Below, one piece after another: positions 7,506 to 15,820 of a stretch of 64,000 bases of DNA (positions are counted from its first letter, which is position 1; each line of letters begins with the position of its first letter). The translations under genes and the position numbers were made by a program. The notes beneath the pieces were generated by a model. The model did no database searches. It was not told where the DNA came from and was given only the letters and a program-made list of their open reading frames with translations. Origin of the DNA: Aestuariimicrobium soli (GTDB taxonomy: Bacteria > Actinomycetota > Actinomycetes > Propionibacteriales > Propionibacteriaceae); contig NZ_JBPJSQ010000004.1 in the NCBI RefSeq assembly GCF_051192575.1, positions 69,518 to 133,517 of the forward strand, given 5' to 3'.

Positions 7506-10500
7506 CCACCCATGCCCCCCACGTCGCCACCCCCCACGACCCTGTCGGCCTGCCGACTCGACCGGACGACCTGGCCGCCGACCGGGTGGCCGTCTGGGAG
7601 CAGCCGCTGACGCTCCCGACCTACCACCCCGACAGCCCCTCGGCGCACCCCGAGTTCCTCGGCAACCGCGTCTACCAGGGCTCGTCCGGGGCGGTCTACC
7701 CGATGCCGCTCTATGAGTCGATCGCCGCCGAGGCCGTGCCGCACGCGTGGCGGGCCGTGCACCTCGAGAACGACTGGCTGCGGCTGGTGGTGCTGCCCGA
7801 ACTCGGCGGGCGCATCCACATCGGCTACGACCGGGTGCGCGACCACGACTTCTTCCACCGGCAAGACGTGATCAAGCCCGCCCTGGTGGGGCTGGCCGGC
7901 CCCTGGATCGCCGGTGGAGTCGAGTTCAACTGGCCGCAGCACCATCGTCCGGCCACCTACCTGCCGGTCGAGGTCGAGGTCGAGCACGGCGGCGACGGTT
8001 CGGTCACCGTCTGGTGCTCCGACCACGACCCGCTCACCCGCATGAAGGGCATGCACGGCATCAGGCTGTACCCCGATCGCGCCGTGATCGAGGTGTTGGC
8101 CCGGCTGCACAACCGCACCGACATCACCCAGACCTTCCTGTGGTGGGCCAACGTGGCCGCCCGCGTCGACGAGCACTACCAGTCGTTCTTCCCCAACGAC
8201 GTGCGCTTCGTGGCCGATCACGCCAACCGCGCCACCACCGGTTTCCCGAGGGCCGACCGCCCCTACTACGGGGTCGACTACCCGGCCCGGGTGACACCCG
8301 AGCACCCCGACGCCGACCGGCTCGACTGGTACCGCAACATTCCGGTGCCCACCAGCTACATGGTGCTCGACACCGCCGATGAGTACTTCGGCGGCTACGA
8401 CCACGCCCGGCGCGCCGGTTTCGTGCACTGGGCCAGCCGCGAGGTCTCGCCCGGCAAGAAGCAGTGGACGTGGGGCGATCACGAGTTCGGTCACGCCTGG
8501 GATCGGGCGCTCACCGACGACGGCGGCCACTACGTCGAGCTGATGGCCGGCGTCTACACCAACAACCAACCGGACTTCACCTTCCTGCAGCCGGGGGAGA
8601 CCAAGACCTTCAGCCAGCTCTGGTACCCGATCGGTGAGCTGGGCACCGTGCAGCAGGCCAATCCCGATGCCGCCGCCAGCCTGGTGGTCGAGGGGAACGT
8701 CGCCCGCGTCGGGGTGCAGGCCACCCGTCGGCTCGCGGACTGCGCCGTCGAGGTGCTGGTCGACGGCGAGGTCGTCGAGACCCTGCCCCTGGGTGAGCTG
8801 GCGGCCTCCGCGCCGGTGCTCCGCGAGGTCGCCCTGCCGGTCGCCGGTGCCGTCGAGGCCCGGGTGGTCAGCGAGGGACGACGCGTGCTCAGCGTTCGTC
8901 CGGTCGGCGAGGCAGACCACGCCTCCGACGGCTTCACGGTGCCCCCGCCCGCCGTCGAACCTCGCCCAGCGGACGAGGTCGCGAGCAACGACGAACTGTG
9001 GTTCATCGGCTCGCACCTGGAGCAGTACCGGCACGCGACCCGCTCGCCCGAGACCTGGTGGCTCGAGGCACTGCGCCGCGACCCGGGCGACGTGCGCTGC
9101 AACACCGGCATGGGCCTCCGCCGGTTCCGCGCCGCCGACTTTGCAGCCGCCGAGACCTACCTGCGCGCCGCCGTCACCCGCACCAACGCGCTCAACCTCA
9201 ACCCGCGCGACGCCGAGGCGCACTACCTGTTGGGCCTCACGCTGGCCCGGCAGGGCCGGCTCGATGAGGCGTGGGCGATCCTCGCGCGCGCCGGCTGGGA
9301 CGGTCACTGGTGGGCTCCCGCCCAGATGGCCCTGGCCCGCATCGAACTGCTCCGCGGTGAGAACGAGACGGCGGCCGAGCGGCTGCTGACGCTCGTCGAG
9401 ACGCTGCCCCAGCACCTCGAGGCCCGCAATCTTGCCGTCGTCGCCCTGCGGAGGTTGGGGTTGGACGAGGACGCCGCCGCGCTGCTGGCCGGCACCCGCG
9501 AACTCGACCCGCTGGACGCGTGGGCCAGGGTGCTCGCGGGCGGCACGCTGGCCGACCCGCTGACCTGGCTCGACGTGGCCAAGGAGTTCGAGCGCTGCGG
9601 ATCCTGGGCCGACGCCCTCGCCGCCCTGGCCGCCGCCGAGCAGGCCGCGCCCGTCGAGGGCATGACCGGCGCCGCGGCGCTGGTGGCGCACCACCGGGCC
9701 TTCGTCCTCGCCCGGTCGGGTGCCGACGACGACGCGGTTCGCCAGGCGCTCGTCGACGCCCGCTCGGCCGACGCGCGGTGGGCGCTGGCGATCGACCACG
9801 ACGACGTCGCGGTGCTGCGCTGGGCCGCCGAGGCCGACCCCGAGGGCTGGCTCGCTCCCGCCCTGCTGGGCAGTTGGCTGATGCACTGGCGCCGCCCCGA
9901 CGAGGCCGAACGCGCCTGGCAGCGCAGCTGGAACCTGCACCCGAGCGCCGTCGTCGCCCGCTGCCTGGGGCTGGTCGCGCACAACCACCACCACGACGTC
10001 GAGGCCGCCTGGACCTGGTACGAGCGGGCCCGCGAGCTGGCGCCGGACGATCCCAAACTGCTCTCGGAACTCGACCAGTTGGCCCAGCTGCGCGGCGACG
10101 ACCCGGCCGAGCGGTTGGCCCGGCTCGACCGCCAGCCCGAGGTGGTCACCCGCCGCCACGACCTGGCCGCCCGCCACGCCGGGCTGCTGGTGCTCACCGG
10201 ACGGGCCGACCAGGCCATCAACGCCATGACGGCCCGCCACTTCCAGCCCTGGGAGGGCGGGGAGGGGCAGACGCTCGCCACCTGGGAGGCCGCCCAGCTG
10301 GCCGCCGCCCTGGCGCACCCGGACGAGGCCCCGGCCCACGTTGGGGCGGCCCTTCGTCCGCCCGCCTCGCTGGGGGAGGACCGGCACCTGCTGGCCAACC
10401 ACGCCCACCTGTTGCTCGCGCTCGGGGACGCCGAGCGCGACGCCGAGGCGAGGGCGGCGTGGCGGCGGGCGGCGGAGTCGTCCGGCGACTTCCGCGAGAT

Positions 10501-10834
10501 GGCGACCACCGAGCACTCCGACCTCACCTTCTTCCAGGTGGTGGCGCTGCGGCGCCTCGGCGAGCACGACGCGGCGGACGCGCTGGTCGCCGACCTCACC
10601 AGGTTCACCGACCAGCTGGCGGCGACCGAGGCACGCATCGACCACTTCGCGACCTCACTGCCGCAACTGCTGCTGTTCGTGCGGCACCCCAACGCCGACC
10701 GCGACGACCAGGTGGCCGTGCTGCGGGCCCAGCTCGAACTGCTGGCCGGCGTCACGAGCGGCCCGGCACTGGCCGAGGCGCGCCGGCGCGTGCCGCACCA
10801 CCTGCTGCTGTGGCTGAGCGAGCGCACCGCGTGA
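7502..10834 (+). CDS. DUF5107 domain protein with C-terminal TPR repeats
   Basis: 1110-residue cytoplasmic protein with no signal peptide. Residues ~1-400 match the DUF5107 family, a domain with a galactose-mutarotase-like beta-sandwich (NDWLRLVVLPELGGRIHIGYD, GVEFNWPQHHRPATYLPVE, WWANVAARVDEHYQSFFPND). A short beta-rich section follows. From about residue 480 to the end the sequence is Ala/Leu/Glu-rich with TPR-type helices (e.g. AEAHYLLGLTLARQGRLDEA). Overlaps GH36 by 4 bases and the epimerase-like gene by 4, so the three are translationally coupled. That context, and the mutarotase-like fold, argue for a carbohydrate-binding or glycan-processing role downstream of alpha-galactoside uptake. 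The reaction is not established from the sequence. Confidence 0.85.
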   Translation: MTTHAPHVATPHDPVGLPTRPDDLAADRVAVWEQPLTLPTYHPDSPSAHPEFLGNRVYQGSSGAVYPMPLYESIAAEAVPHAWRAVHLENDWLRLVVLPELGGRIHIGYDRVRDHDFFHRQDVIKPALVGLAGPWIAGGVEFNWPQHHRPATYLPVEVEVEHGGDGSVTVWCSDHDPLTRMKGMHGIRLYPDRAVIEVLARLHNRTDITQTFLWWANVAARVDEHYQSFFPNDVRFVADHANRATTGFPRADRPYYGVDYPARVTPEHPDADRLDWYRNIPVPTSYMVLDTADEYFGGYDHARRAGFVHWASREVSPGKKQWTWGDHEFGHAWDRALTDDGGHYVELMAGVYTNNQPDFTFLQPGETKTFSQLWYPIGELGTVQQANPDAAASLVVEGNVARVGVQATRRLADCAVEVLVDGEVVETLPLGELAASAPVLREVALPVAGAVEARVVSEGRRVLSVRPVGEADHASDGFTVPPPAVEPRPADEVASNDELWFIGSHLEQYRHATRSPETWWLEALRRDPGDVRCNTGMGLRRFRAADFAAAETYLRAAVTRTNALNLNPRDAEAHYLLGLTLARQGRLDEAWAILARAGWDGHWWAPAQMALARIELLRGENETAAERLLTLVETLPQHLEARNLAVVALRRLGLDEDAAALLAGTRELDPLDAWARVLAGGTLADPLTWLDVAKEFERCGSWADALAALAAAEQAAPVEGMTGAAALVAHHRAFVLARSGADDDAVRQALVDARSADARWALAIDHDDVAVLRWAAEADPEGWLAPALLGSWLMHWRRPDEAERAWQRSWNLHPSAVVARCLGLVAHNHHHDVEAAWTWYERARELAPDDPKLLSELDQLAQLRGDDPAERLARLDRQPEVVTRRHDLAARHAGLLVLTGRADQAINAMTARHFQPWEGGEGQTLATWEAAQLAAALAHPDEAPAHVGAALRPPASLGEDRHLLANHAHLLLALGDAERDAEARAAWRRAAESSGDFREMATTEHSDLTFFQVVALRRLGEHDAADALVADLTRFTDQLAATEARIDHFATSLPQLLLFVRHPNADRDDQVAVLRAQLELLAGVTSGPALAEARRRVPHHLLLWLSERTA

Positions 10835-11733
10835 CGGCCGGCATCCCATGGCCCACACTGACCGGGCCAGCGGGCGCGCTCACGGTGTGGCCCGAGCGCG
10901 GCGCGAAGATCACCTCGCTGACCGACGCGAGGGGTTTCGAGTGGCTGGCCCCGTGCCGGCCTGGGCGCGAAGCCGAGGCAAGCTTCGTCGACGCCGAGAT
11001 GGGCGGGTGGGACGAGTGTGCCCCCACCATCGACCCCGTCACCCTGCCCGACGGCCGGCTGCTGCCCGACCACGGCAGCCTGTGGCATCGCCCCTGGTTG
11101 GTTGTCCGGCAGGCTGACACCCTGGTCGCCGAGGTGTCTGACCCAGACCTGGGGTTCGCGCTGCGCCGGGTGATCACGGCGACCCCGCAGGGCTTCCGGT
11201 TCGACTACGAGGCGACCCTGCTCGCGGACACCGGGCTGGGGGGTGCCCAGGAGCTGCCGTTCCTGTGGGCCGCCCATCCGCAGTTCGTGGCCCCCGAGCG
11301 GGTGGTGGTGCCGGGCCTGACCGAGGTGGTCGAGACCCATCCCGGCAGGGGAGTGCGGCACCCGTGGACCGGCCAGCCTCCGCCGGCGGCGCGTTCCGGC
11401 GCCCAGGCCTGGAAGGCGTGGGCGGTCGATCCCGAGCATCTGGGGCACCCCGGGTACCTGGGGCGCCATGACCAGGACTCTCAGGCCTCGCCGCAGGTGA
11501 CCCTGCAGACCGCGGACGACCGCTCCCTCACCCTGCGTTGGGGAGGGGCGGCGACCGGCTGTGCCCTGTGGTTCGACCCGGCGGAATACGCCGACACCCC
11601 GGTGGTCGCCATCGAACCCGCCACCGCCTCGACGGACGGGGCCACCGGCCCCGGTGTGCCGCGGTTGACCGGGGCGGCACCGCTGCGTTGGTGGGTGGAT
11701 CTCGAGCTGGCCGGAGGCCTCGTCCGCGATTAG
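10831..11733 (+). CDS. Aldose 1-epimerase-like (galactose mutarotase superfamily) protein
   Basis: 300 residues from GTG 10831, which overlaps the TGA of the DUF5107 gene (GTGA). The fold family is suggested by LTVWPERGAKITSLTDARGFEWL, PDHGSLWHRPWLV, LPFLWAAHPQFV (His at the position usual in mutarotases) and a C-terminal VVAIEPATASTDG, where the Glu would be the general base. It probably equilibrates anomers of galactose or another sugar released by the GH36 enzyme. The substrate cannot be told; a hexose-6-phosphate epimerase-like protein is the alternative. The rplN leader begins about 20 bases downstream, with no strong terminator between. Confidence 0.8.
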   Translation: MTAGIPWPTLTGPAGALTVWPERGAKITSLTDARGFEWLAPCRPGREAEASFVDAEMGGWDECAPTIDPVTLPDGRLLPDHGSLWHRPWLVVRQADTLVAEVSDPDLGFALRRVITATPQGFRFDYEATLLADTGLGGAQELPFLWAAHPQFVAPERVVVPGLTEVVETHPGRGVRHPWTGQPPPAARSGAQAWKAWAVDPEHLGHPGYLGRHDQDSQASPQVTLQTADDRSLTLRWGGAATGCALWFDPAEYADTPVVAIEPATASTDGATGPGVPRLTGAAPLRWWVDLELAGGLVRD

Positions 11734-11753
11734 GTCGCAGCGTCGGCCTGGGA

Positions 11754-11932
11754 TACGCTTGAGCGGTTGTGTCCAGGTCTGTGCCCTCGGGTTCACCCCC
11801 GACGGGGACCTTTCCTGGAGTTTGGCAACTCCCACACGTTCGCGTGCGGGATGCCTCCTGGCAAAATCCAGGGGGTTCACCACGAGTCCGGACAGGCCCA
11901 GCCATGGGAACCGGTCGGGCAGAGGAGCATCA
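11754..11932 (+). promoter_or_regulatory. rplN promoter and structured 5' leader
   Basis: A -10 box TACGCT (11754-11759) is followed by about 165 nt of leader. Three consecutive hairpins are visible: GGAGTT-TGGC-AACTCC (11817-11832), CACG-TTCG-CGTG (11835-11846) and CCTGG-CAAAAT-CCAGG (11857-11872). The Shine-Dalgarno AGAGGAG precedes ATG 11933. Serial hairpins ahead of a ribosomal operon suggest an autoregulatory or attenuating leader; which protein would bind is unknown. Confidence 0.55.
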
Positions 11933-12301
11933 ATGATCCAGCAGGAGTCGCGGCTGAAGGTCGCCGACAACACTGGTGCCAAGGAACTCTTGTGCATCCG
12001 TGTTCTCGGTGGGTCGAAGCGCCGTTACGCCGGCCTGGGGGACACCATCGTGTGCAGCGTCAAGGACGCGATCCCCGGCGGCAACGTCAAGAAGGGCGAT
12101 GTGGTCAAGGCCGTCATCGTCCGCACCGTCAAGGAAGCCCGTCGCGTCGACGGCTCCTACATCAAGTTCGACGAGAACGCGGCGGTCATCCTGAAGAACG
12201 ACGGGGAGCCCCGCGGCACCCGTATCTTCGGCCCCGTCGCCCGTGAGCTGCGCGAGAAGAAGTTCATGCGCATCGTCTCGCTGGCCCCGGAGGTGATCTG
12301 A
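11933..12301 (+). CDS. rplN: 50S ribosomal protein uL14 (L14)
   Basis: 122 residues, exact family length, from the ATG at 11933 with a good Shine-Dalgarno. An upstream in-frame start at 11759 would add an unrelated N-terminus and is rejected. The protein begins MIQQESRLKVADNTGAKEL and carries the L14 signature (GDVVKAVIVRTVKEARRVDG). It binds 23S rRNA at the subunit interface, forming bridges with 16S. First gene of the spc segment, with its own promoter after the inserted block. The stop abuts the ATG of rplX. Confidence 0.98.
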   Translation: MIQQESRLKVADNTGAKELLCIRVLGGSKRRYAGLGDTIVCSVKDAIPGGNVKKGDVVKAVIVRTVKEARRVDGSYIKFDENAAVILKNDGEPRGTRIFGPVARELREKKFMRIVSLAPEVI

Positions 12302-12715
12302 ATGAAGTCGCTCCACGTGAAGAAGGGTGACCGCGTCAAGGTCATCGCCGGCAAGGACCGCGGCACCATCGGCGAGATCATCGCCGTCGACATCGAGCGT
12401 CAGCGCGTCACCGTGCAGGGCGTGAACATCGTCAAGCGCCACCTGCGCGACCAGGCCACCGCGTCGGGTCAGCAGACCAAGGGCGGGATCATCTCGTCCG
12501 AGGCACCGATCCACGTCTCGAACGTGCAGCTGGTCGTCGGCTCCGGTGCCGATGCCCAGGTCTCGCGCGTCGGCTACAAGCGCGAAGAGGTGACCAAGCG
12601 TCGTGCAGACGGCTCGGAGTACACCACTTTCCGCTCGGTGCGCTACCTGAAGAAGGAAGAGTCGGCCAAGGCTGACAAGCCCGCCAAGACCGCGAAGAAG
12701 GAGGCCGGCAAGTGA
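12302..12715 (+). CDS. rplX: 50S ribosomal protein uL24 (L24)
   Basis: Assembly-initiating 23S rRNA-binding protein (137 residues). The N-terminal KOW motif is clear (HVKKGDRVKVIAGKDRGTIG), as is GGIISSEAPIHVSNVQLV. The C-terminus carries a Lys-rich tail of about 20-25 residues (KADKPAKTAKKEAGK), making it longer than the usual 100-115. Its ATG directly follows the rplN stop, and its TGA overlaps the GTG start of rplE. Confidence 0.97.
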   Translation: MKSLHVKKGDRVKVIAGKDRGTIGEIIAVDIERQRVTVQGVNIVKRHLRDQATASGQQTKGGIISSEAPIHVSNVQLVVGSGADAQVSRVGYKREEVTKRRADGSEYTTFRSVRYLKKEESAKADKPAKTAKKEAGK

Positions 12716-13347
12716 CCACCGAGACCGCTCAGGCCACCCGCGAGCTGCCCCGCCTGAAGAAGAAGTACCGCGAGACCATCGCGCCCGCTCTTCACCAGGA
12801 GTTCGAGTACCCCAACGTCATGCAGATCCCCGGTCTGACCAAGATCGTGGTGAACATGGGTGTCGGTGAGGCCGCTCGCGACTCGAAGATCATGGACGGT
12901 GCCATCAAGGACCTGACCGCCATCACCGGTCAGAAGCCCCAGGTCACCAAGGCCCGCAAGTCGATCGCCCAGTTCAAGCTGCGTGAGGGCCAGCCCATCG
13001 GCTGCCACGTCACGCTGCGCGGCGACCGCATGTGGGAGTTCGCCGACCGGCTGCTGTCGCTGGCTCTGCCCCGCATCCGCGACTTCCGCGGCCTGAACTC
13101 CAACCAGTTCGATGGTCAGGGCAACTTCACCTTCGGTCTCAACGAGCAGGTCATGTTCCTCGAGATCGACCAGGACAAGATCGACCGCACCCGCGGCATG
13201 GACATCACCTTCGTCACCACGGCGAAGACCGATGCCGAGGGTCGTGCGCTGCTCAAGCACCTCGGCTTCCCCTTCAAGGAAGTTGACGACCCCAAGAAGA
13301 CCGGCCCCAAGCGCGGCAAGGCCTTCTACTCCAAGAAGAAGAAGTGA
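12712..13347 (+). CDS. rplE: 50S ribosomal protein uL5 (L5)
   Basis: 5S rRNA-binding protein of the central protuberance. 211 residues from GTG 12712, overlapping the rplX stop by 4 bases (GTGA). Hallmarks are LKKKYRETIAPAL, PGLTKIVVNMGVGEAARDSK and RDFRGLNSNQFDGQGNFTFG. About 20 extra residues at the N-terminus and a Lys-rich C-terminus (KRGKAFYSKKKK) are usual in actinobacteria. rpsN follows 14 bases later. Confidence 0.98.
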   Translation: MTTETAQATRELPRLKKKYRETIAPALHQEFEYPNVMQIPGLTKIVVNMGVGEAARDSKIMDGAIKDLTAITGQKPQVTKARKSIAQFKLREGQPIGCHVTLRGDRMWEFADRLLSLALPRIRDFRGLNSNQFDGQGNFTFGLNEQVMFLEIDQDKIDRTRGMDITFVTTAKTDAEGRALLKHLGFPFKEVDDPKKTGPKRGKAFYSKKKK

Positions 13348-13361
13348 GCTGAGGTACTGAC

Positions 13362-13547
13362 ATGGCAAAGACCGCTCTGAAGGTCAAGCAGTCGCGCAAG
13401 CCCAAGTTCGCCGTGCGTGCGTACACCCGTTGCACCAAGTGTGGACGGCCCAAGGCCGTCTTCCGCAAGTTCGGGCTGTGCCGCGTATGCGTCCGCGAGC
13501 TCGCGCACCGTGGGGAACTCCCCGGCGTCATCAAGTCCTCCTGGTGA
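13362..13547 (+). CDS. rpsZ: 30S ribosomal protein uS14, zinc-binding type Z
   Basis: 61-residue S14 with two CxxC pairs (CTKC and CRVC), so the zinc-binding (C+) form. The C-terminus GELPGVIKSSW is characteristic. Actinobacteria often encode a second, zinc-independent S14 elsewhere for zinc limitation; none is in this window. It lies between rplE and rpsH as usual. An 87-base gap with a small GC-rich hairpin separates it from rpsH. Confidence 0.97.
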   Translation: MAKTALKVKQSRKPKFAVRAYTRCTKCGRPKAVFRKFGLCRVCVRELAHRGELPGVIKSSW

Positions 13548-13634
13548 GTGACCCCACCTTCCACATCTGAGCGCCACAGGTCCTCGTCCGAGTGCGGACG
13601 TGTGAAACCGGGGCGAGAAAGAGGCTGAACAGCC

Positions 13635-14042
13635 ATGACCATGACTGATCCCATCGCAGACATGCTGACGCGTCTGCGCAACGCCAATCAGGCGTACCAC
13701 GACACGACCAGCATGCCCAGCTCGAAGATCAAGGTGGGTATCGCCGAGATCCTGAAGGCCGAGGGTTACATCGCTGACTTCGCAGTCGAGGATCCCACCG
13801 AGGGTGAGGTCGGCAAGACGCTGACCCTGACCCTCAAGTACGGCGACACCCGTCAGCGTTCCATCGCTGGCGTGCGTCGCATCAGCAAGCCCGGTCTGCG
13901 GGTCTACGCCAAGTCGGGCAACCTTCCCAAGGTGCTCGGTGGACTCGGCGTGGCCATCATCTCGACCTCGCAGGGCCTGCTGACCGATCGACAGGCACAC
14001 GAGAAGTCCGTGGGCGGCGAAGTCCTCGCCTTCGTGTGGTGA
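13635..14042 (+). CDS. rpsH: 30S ribosomal protein uS8 (S8)
   Basis: 16S rRNA-binding protein of the platform (135 residues). It starts MTMTDPIADMLTRLRNANQ; the first ATG at 13635 follows a GAAAGAGG-type ribosome site. The C-terminus has the signature STSQGLLTDRQAHEKSVGGEVLAFVW. In E. coli S8 is the translational repressor of the spc operon; whether the rplE-rpsZ region here is a target cannot be judged by eye. rplF follows 30 bases later. Confidence 0.98.
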   Translation: MTMTDPIADMLTRLRNANQAYHDTTSMPSSKIKVGIAEILKAEGYIADFAVEDPTEGEVGKTLTLTLKYGDTRQRSIAGVRRISKPGLRVYAKSGNLPKVLGGLGVAIISTSQGLLTDRQAHEKSVGGEVLAFVW

Positions 14043-14072
14043 CCGGACGAGTCTGAGGAGGAGAAGAAAACA

Positions 14073-14615
14073 ATGTCGCGTATTGGCAGGCTCCCGATCA
14101 CCGTTCCGTCCGGTGTCGAGGTGAGCATTGATGGCCAGGCCGTCGAGGTGAAGGGTCCCAAGGGAACCCTGAACCACGTCGTCGCCCAGCCGATCACGAT
14201 CGGAAAGAATGACGAGGGCCAGATCGAGGTCGCTCGTCCCAACGACGAGCGGCTGTCGAAGTCGCTCCATGGCCTGACCCGGACCCTGGTGAACAACATG
14301 GTCACCGGTGTCACCGAGGGCTACGAGAAGAAGCTCGAGATCGTCGGCGTGGGTTACCGCGTGATCTCGAAGGGCCCCAAGCAGCTCGAGTTCGCGCTCG
14401 GCTTCTCGCACCCGGTGATCGTCGATGCCCCCGAGGGCATCACGTTCGTCGTCGAGAACAACACCAAGTTCTCGGTGCAGGGCATCGACAAGCAGGTCGT
14501 CGGTGAGGTTGCGGCCAACATCCGCAAGATCCGCAAGCCCGAGCCCTACAAGGGCAAGGGCGTGCGTTACGCCGGCGAGCACGTGCGCCGCAAGGTCGGA
14601 AAGGCTGGTAAGTGA
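14073..14615 (+). CDS. rplF: 50S ribosomal protein uL6 (L6)
   Basis: Two-domain 23S rRNA-binding protein near the sarcin-ricin loop (180 residues, typical). It starts MSRIGRLPITVPSGVEV and ends with the L6 signature PEPYKGKGVRYAGEHVRRK. Preceded by GAGGAGAAGAAAAC, a strong Shine-Dalgarno. Its stop overlaps a GTG just before the likely rplR ATG, so rplR is translationally coupled. Confidence 0.98.
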   Translation: MSRIGRLPITVPSGVEVSIDGQAVEVKGPKGTLNHVVAQPITIGKNDEGQIEVARPNDERLSKSLHGLTRTLVNNMVTGVTEGYEKKLEIVGVGYRVISKGPKQLEFALGFSHPVIVDAPEGITFVVENNTKFSVQGIDKQVVGEVAANIRKIRKPEPYKGKGVRYAGEHVRRKVGKAGK

Positions 14616-14617
14616 TC

Positions 14618-15001
14618 ATGGCTCTCTCGTTTGGTCCCCGCAAGGGAATGGCGAGCCGCGCTGCCTCGCGTCTGCGTCGTCAGGCTCGTGGCCGCAAGAA
14701 GATCTACGGGTCGCACGAGCGTCCCCGCCTGGTCGTGACCCGCTCTGCGCGCCACATCGGTGCGCAGGTCATCGACGACGTCGATGGTCGCACCCTGGCC
14801 AGCGCCTCCACCATGGAGGCCGACCTGCGCCAGGTGACCGGAGACAAGTCGGCGAAGGCCGCCAAGGTGGGTCAGCTGATCGCTGAGCGCGCCAAGGCTG
14901 CCGGTGTCGAGAACGTGGTCATGGACCGCGCTGGCAACAAGTACCACGGTCGGATCGCGGCGCTCGCTGATGCAGCGCGCGAAGCCGGTCTGGGACTCTG
15001 A
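14618..15001 (+). CDS. rplR: 50S ribosomal protein uL18 (L18)
   Basis: 5S rRNA-binding protein of the central protuberance. I use ATG 14618 (MALSFGPRKGMASRAASRL, 127 residues); an in-frame GTG at 14612 would add two residues and overlap the rplF stop, and cannot be ruled out. The basic N-terminus (RRQARGRKKIYGSHERPRL) and the C-terminal DRAGNKYHGRIAALADAARE are diagnostic. rpsE follows 18 bases downstream. Confidence 0.97.
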   Translation: MALSFGPRKGMASRAASRLRRQARGRKKIYGSHERPRLVVTRSARHIGAQVIDDVDGRTLASASTMEADLRQVTGDKSAKAAKVGQLIAERAKAAGVENVVMDRAGNKYHGRIAALADAAREAGLGL

Positions 15002-15019
15002 CGGACGAAAGGAACAGCG

Positions 15020-15637
15020 ATGAGTGGAACTCAGCGCCGCGGTGGCGGCGCAGCTGGTGAGCAGCAGCAGCGTCGCGGCCGGGACGACCGTCGTGGCGGC
15101 CAGCAGCAGCGTGAAGAGAAGAGCCAGTACCTGGAGCGCGTCGTCGCCATCAACCGTGTGGCGAAGGTCGTGCAGGGTGGCCGTCGCTTCAGCTTCACCG
15201 CCCTCGTGGTGGTCGGCGATGGCGAAGGCACCGTGGGTGTCGGCTACGGCAAGGCCAAGGAGGTGCCCGCGGCGATCGCCAAGGGTGTCGAGGAGGCCAA
15301 GAAGCACTTCTTCCAGGTGCCGCTGATCCAGCGCACCATCCCGCACCCCGTGCAGGGCGAGAAGGCGGCCGGCGTGGTCATGCTGCGCCCGGCTTCCCCG
15401 GGTACCGGCGTCATCGCCGGTGGCTCGGCCCGCGCCGTGCTGGAGTGCGCCGGCGTGCACGACGTGCTCGCCAAGTCGCTCGGTTCGGCGAACGCCATCA
15501 ACGTGGTGCACGCCACCGTTGCGGCGCTCAAGGAACTCGAGACGCCCGAGGCCGTGGCCAAGCGCCGTGGCAAGGCCGTCGAGGACGTGGCCCCCGCAGC
15601 TCTGCTGAAGGCGGCCAAGGCGGAGGTGACTCACTGA
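15020..15637 (+). CDS. rpsE: 30S ribosomal protein uS5 (S5)
   Basis: Decoding-fidelity protein with a double-stranded-RNA-binding-like N-domain (205 residues). The N-terminus is an Arg/Gln/Gly-rich extension of about 35 residues, typical of actinobacteria. The core reads LERVVAINRVAKVVQGGRRF and GYGKAKEVPAAIAKGVEEAK. The Shine-Dalgarno GAAAGGA precedes ATG 15020. The TGA overlaps the ATG of rpmD by one base. Confidence 0.98.
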   Translation: MSGTQRRGGGAAGEQQQRRGRDDRRGGQQQREEKSQYLERVVAINRVAKVVQGGRRFSFTALVVVGDGEGTVGVGYGKAKEVPAAIAKGVEEAKKHFFQVPLIQRTIPHPVQGEKAAGVVMLRPASPGTGVIAGGSARAVLECAGVHDVLAKSLGSANAINVVHATVAALKELETPEAVAKRRGKAVEDVAPAALLKAAKAEVTH

Positions 15638-15819
15638 TGGCACGGCTCAAGGTGACCCAGACCAAGTCTGGCGTGAACCGCAAGCAGAACCAGCGCGAGA
15701 CCCTGCGCACGCTCGGTCTCAAGCGAATTGGCGACGTGGTGGTGAAGGAGGACCGTCCCGAGATCCGCGGGATGGTCAAGTCCGTCGCTCACCTGGTCGT
15801 CGTGGAAGAGGTGGAATGA
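15637..15819 (+). CDS. rpmD: 50S ribosomal protein uL30 (L30)
   Basis: 60-residue ferredoxin-like-fold protein, begins MARLKVTQTKSGVNRKQNQ and has TLRTLGLKRIGDVVVKEDRP, the L30 signature. The start overlaps the rpsE stop by one base, and rplO begins one base after its stop. A normal member of the spc cluster; some bacteria lack it. Confidence 0.97.
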   Translation: MARLKVTQTKSGVNRKQNQRETLRTLGLKRIGDVVVKEDRPEIRGMVKSVAHLVVVEEVE

Positions 15820-15820
15820 C

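Noticed and set aside
11759..11932. N-terminally extended rplN reading
   Set aside because: Extension has no L14 homology; it overlaps the hairpin leader, and ATG 11933 has a Shine-Dalgarno and gives the exact family length.
7340..11997. Long minus-strand open frames opposite the GH36-DUF5107-epimerase operon
   Set aside because: Antisense shadows: Gly/Val/Arg-rich, no motifs, and codon third positions fit the + strand genes.
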